Source: Alphaproteobacteria bacterium (GTDB lineage: Bacteria > Pseudomonadota > Alphaproteobacteria > ATCC43930 > CGMCC-115725). From it: 7,273 nucleotides of DNA. Shown here piece by piece: positions 5,774 to 7,273 of the stretch (the stretch's first letter is position 1; every line of letters starts with the position of its first letter). The notes below the pieces were generated by a model. That model was not told where the DNA came from. It made no database searches and saw nothing but the letters and a program-made list of their open reading frames with translations. Location: positions 1 to 7,273 of the forward strand of contig JAFAHP010000020.1 of the NCBI GenBank assembly GCA_019237175.1, read 5' to 3'. The translations under genes were made by a program, and so were the position numbers.

Positions 5774-6448
5774 TCAGCGAGTGCAGACTGAGGGCCGGTC
5801 GAAAACTTCGGCGAAGGTGACGCGCAACGCAGCATCGACGTCAGCCATCGTCGCTCGAATACCCAGCGCAGCGAGCGAAGTGACGCCCTGCTCGGTGATG
5901 CCGCACGGCACAATTCCGCGGTAATGTTCGAGATCGGGATCGATGTTGATCGCCAACCCATGATAGGTCACCCAGCGCCGCACGCGTACGCCGATCGCCA
6001 CGATCTTGGCCTCCCCGACGTCCGATCCGACCCAAATGCCGACCCGACCGTCCCGCCGCTCGCCGACAATCCCAAAGCGCGCCAAAACGCGGATGCCCCA
6101 TTCTTCGAGATGGTGGACGTAGCAATGCACATCCTCGGCGCGGCGGGTGAGATCGAGCATCACATAGACGACGCGCTGTCCGGGCCCATGATAGGTGTAA
6201 CGGCCGCCGCGGCCAGCGCGATAGACCGGGAAACGGTGGGGCTCGAGCAAATCCTCGTCGCGGGCGCTGGTGCCGGCGGTGTAGAGCGGCGGGTGCTCCA
6301 GAAGCCAGATCAGCTCGGGCGCTAAACCAGCGCGGATCGCCGCCACGCGATCCTCCATCACGTCAACTGCCGCTGTGTAATCGACAGCGCCGGGGCTCAA
6401 TCGCCACTCGACATCACCGCGGGTTGTCATCTTCAGGTCAAATCCCAT
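5774..6448 (-). CDS. lipB: Octanoyltransferase LipB (lipoyl(octanoyl) transferase)
   Basis: A 224-residue LipB, which moves octanoyl from octanoyl-ACP to the lipoyl domains of pyruvate and 2-oxoglutarate dehydrogenases and the glycine cleavage H protein; LipA then inserts sulfur. Visible signatures are WLLEHPPLYTAGTSA (48-62), YRAGRGGRYTYHGPGQ (76-91), and the catalytic pair Lys148 (in GEAKIVAIGVRV) and Cys182 (in GIVPCGITEQGVTSL). Both catalytic residues are present, so it should be active. The start at 6448 (MGFDLKM) is the longest option; Met7 at 6430 (MTTRGDVEW) is equally plausible, since neither has a strong ribosome-binding site. It is transcribed away from tRNA-Leu. hicA begins 64 bases downstream on the same strand, so read-through from lipB into hicAB is possible; no terminator is visible between them. 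Confidence 0.95.
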   Translation of the reverse strand: MGFDLKMTTRGDVEWRLSPGAVDYTAAVDVMEDRVAAIRAGLAPELIWLLEHPPLYTAGTSARDEDLLEPHRFPVYRAGRGGRYTYHGPGQRVVYVMLDLTRRAEDVHCYVHHLEEWGIRVLARFGIVGERRDGRVGIWVGSDVGEAKIVAIGVRVRRWVTYHGLAINIDPDLEHYRGIVPCGITEQGVTSLAALGIRATMADVDAALRVTFAEVFDRPSVCTR

Positions 6449-6482
6449 GTCGCTTGATATGGTAGCGCGGATTTGCTAAGCA

Positions 6483-6497
6483 CGCCGCCTCGCGGCG
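6483..6497. other. Short GC-rich hairpin between lipB and tRNA-Leu
   Basis: CGCCGC (6483-6488) and GCGGCG (6492-6497) form a six-base perfect stem with a CTC loop. It lies in the divergent 75-base space that must carry the promoters of both lipB and tRNA-Leu. A -35-like TTGATA is at 6454-6459 on the + strand, but I find no convincing -10 at the right distance, so I do not call a promoter. The hairpin may be chance in GC-rich sequence. Confidence 0.35.
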
Positions 6498-6523
6498 AGA
6501 CGCGAGACCGTCCCCCCTGCCGT

Positions 6524-6610
6524 GCGGTCGTGGCGGAATTGGTAGACGCGCAGCGTTGAGGTCGCTGTGGGGGAAACTCCGTGGAAGTTCGAGTCTTCTC
6601 GACCGCACCA
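6524..6610 (+). tRNA. tRNA-Leu (anticodon GAG)
   Basis: An 87-base class II tRNA. The acceptor stem pairs GCGGTCG (6524-6530) with CGACCGC (6600-6606), followed by discriminator A and an encoded CCA (6608-6610). The anticodon stem CAGCG/CGCTG (6551-6555, 6563-6567) encloses the loop TTGAGGT, giving anticodon GAG (6558-6560), which reads CUC and CUU leucine codons. A long variable arm (GGGGG, AAA, CTCC) is typical of leucine tRNAs, as is GGTAGAC in the D loop. The T loop is TTCGAGT, with stem GGAAG/CTTCT including one G-U pair. All arms are intact. The open frames antisense to it are artefacts. Confidence 0.97.
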
Positions 6611-6676
6611 AGCCCAGTCGTGGTTTTCTCGATAAATTCTTGCGCGGGTGGTGCCGACTCGGGTGTGTGACACGGT

Positions 6677-6705
6677 TTGATTTTAGGTGCGCCACACTCT
6701 ATGTG
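6677..6705 (+). promoter_or_regulatory. Possible rpmJ promoter
   Basis: TTGATT (6677-6682) matches the -35 consensus at 4 of 6 positions. After exactly 17 bases comes TATGTG (6700-6705), a weak -10 (3 of 6; in this phylum CTATG-like boxes also occur). It would start transcription about 20 bases before the rpmJ ATG. Read-through from the tRNA promoter is an alternative source of the rpmJ message. Confidence 0.3.
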
Positions 6706-6732
6706 TCGGAACCGGTCATTGGAACCAACCAG

Positions 6733-6858
6733 ATGAAGATCGTCAATTCACTCAAATCACTCAAGAAACGCGACAAGAACTGTCGCATCATTCGGCGTAA
6801 GGGTCGTGTCTATGTGATCAATAAAGCGAACCCGCGCTACAAGGCGCGGCAGGGCTGA
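6733..6858 (+). CDS. rpmJ: 50S ribosomal protein L36 (bL36), zinc-free type
   Basis: A 41-residue basic protein (MKIVNSLKSLKKRDKNCRII at the start, NPRYKARQG at the end), recognisable as bL36, the smallest protein of the large subunit, which helps organise 23S rRNA near the peptidyl-transferase region. E. coli L36 has a zinc ribbon (Cys11, Cys14, Cys27, His33). Here only Cys17 remains, and the layout matches the zinc-independent paralogue YkgO, so it should not bind zinc in the usual way. This form is usual in alphaproteobacteria. The ATG at 6733 is chosen because it gives the family N-terminus and is preceded by GGAA eight bases upstream; a longer frame to 6556 would run back into the tRNA and is rejected. 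It is a single-gene unit far from the ribosomal operons, as is common for this paralogue. Confidence 0.96.
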   Translation: MKIVNSLKSLKKRDKNCRIIRRKGRVYVINKANPRYKARQG

Positions 6859-6902
6859 GCCTCGGCAGGATCCGCGAATTGTTCCCGATCAACGCCCGTC
6901 TT

Positions 6903-6971
6903 GCCCGGACTTGGTCCGGGCATCCACGAGAGGTCGGCACGCCCGGTGCGCGTTCTCGTGGATGGCCGGGC
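6903..6971. repeat. Palindromic intergenic repeat (REP/BIME-like)
   Basis: Two adjacent hairpins. The first pairs GCCCGGAC (6903-6910) with GTCCGGGC (6914-6921) around a TTG loop. The second pairs CATCCACGAGA (6921-6931) with TCTCGTGGATG (6954-6964), with an inner GCAC/GTGC stem (6937-6940, 6946-6949). GCCCGG (6903-6908) can alternatively pair with CCGGGC (6966-6971) to close the whole element. Sequences of the type TTGCCCGGACTTGGTCCGGG followed by ATCCACG are, from memory, a recurrent intergenic palindrome in Rhizobiales and Rhodospirillales genomes; only one copy is in this window. There is no T-run, so it is not a classical terminator, though it could protect the rpmJ message 3' end. Confidence 0.75.
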
Positions 6972-7063
6972 CACGCCCTGCCAAGGCGAATTAGGTCGGG
7001 ATTACACTCAAATAAGCGTCGATCGCCGGTGGCCGCCGATATTTTCGGGGGTAGCCGCAAGCG

Positions 7064-7273
7064 ATGAAGATGCCGACGCCCGATGCGGCGGTGCTGCAGC
7101 GGCGCGCGGAAATCGTCGCGGCGCTGCAGCAGATCCTGCCGGGAGAAGGCGTCATTGTCTCCGAGGCCGAGCGGCGTGCTTACGAGAGTGACGGCGTGAC
7201 CGCTTATCGGCAATTGCCGATGGTCGTGGCGCTGCCCTCGCGGGTCGATCAAGTCGCGGCAATATTGCGTTAT
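7064..7273 (+). CDS. glcD: Glycolate oxidase subunit GlcD-like FAD-linked oxidase (N-terminal fragment)
   Basis: The first 70 codons of a gene that continues beyond the window. The translation begins MKMPTPDAAVLQRRAEIVAA and contains VIVSEAERRAYESDG (about 30-44), then TAYRQLPMVVALPSRVDQVAAIL (46-68). This is the characteristic start of GlcD, just before the FAD-binding PCMH domain. GlcD is the flavin subunit of glycolate dehydrogenase (GlcDEF), oxidising glycolate to glyoxylate and passing electrons to the respiratory chain. glcE and glcF would be expected downstream. Starts at 7064 (Met1) or 7070 (Met3) are both possible; the only purine-rich run upstream (GGGGG) is rather distant. A D-lactate dehydrogenase of the same family cannot be excluded because the substrate-binding domain is not in view. 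A 205-base gap holding the palindromic repeat separates it from rpmJ. Confidence 0.82.
   Translation, partial: MKMPTPDAAVLQRRAEIVAALQQILPGEGVIVSEAERRAYESDGVTAYRQLPMVVALPSRVDQVAAILRY

Noticed and set aside
5710..5961. Upstream extension of the hicA frame
   Set aside because: Overlaps the lipB 3' end in another frame, is far longer than HicA, and shows no recognisable domain.
6438..6695. Open frames on the minus strand covering the tRNA (with segments such as GREDSNFHGVSPTATSTL)
   Set aside because: These are translations of the antisense of tRNA-Leu, a well-known source of false protein annotations.
6818..7252. 144-codon open frame on the minus strand
   Set aside because: Runs across the palindromic repeat and antisense to both rpmJ and glcD; no protein family pattern.
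1..7273. CRISPR array, prophage, IS element or integrase
   Set aside because: No spaced direct repeats, transposase motifs or phage genes were seen on either strand; the tRNA 3' end has no integrase next to it.

Overview
The window is GC-rich chromosomal DNA, most likely from an alphaproteobacterium. The sequence supports this in three ways: an ATP12-type F1-ATPase assembly chaperone (a family shared by alphaproteobacteria and mitochondria), a short 41-residue ribosomal protein L36 lacking the usual zinc ligands, and a palindromic intergenic repeat of a type I recall from Rhizobiales and Rhodospirillales genomes. The genus cannot be named from this evidence.

Layout. Positions 1-2007 (+ strand) hold the 3' end of a GT4-like glycosyltransferase followed by a complete NodU/CmcH-type carbamoyltransferase. 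Together they look like the end of a surface-glycan or secondary-metabolite locus. The carbamoyltransferase converges on, and overlaps by 15 bases, a tight minus-strand housekeeping operon at 1993-4981: rarA (AAA+ replication/recombination ATPase), then an RluC-like 23S rRNA pseudouridine synthase, then the ATP12 chaperone. Both junctions are four-base ATGA stop/start overlaps.

Upstream of rarA on the same strand (5069-5738) is a hicA-hicB toxin-antitoxin pair. A near-perfect 20-bp palindrome lies directly in front of the toxin gene and is a good candidate for the HicB operator. A nested hairpin follows the hicB stop. Further upstream is lipB (octanoyltransferase, lipoic acid synthesis).

From 6524 the + strand resumes with tRNA-Leu(GAG), rpmJ (L36), a palindromic repeat and the 5' end of a GlcD-like glycolate oxidase subunit that runs off the window.

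Most of the content is ordinary housekeeping sequence. The part most worth a second look is the hicAB cassette: a palindrome in the presumed toxin promoter, no visible ribosome-binding site for the toxin, and a strong one for the antitoxin formed by the toxin's own last codons. I found no evidence for a wholly new kind of system.
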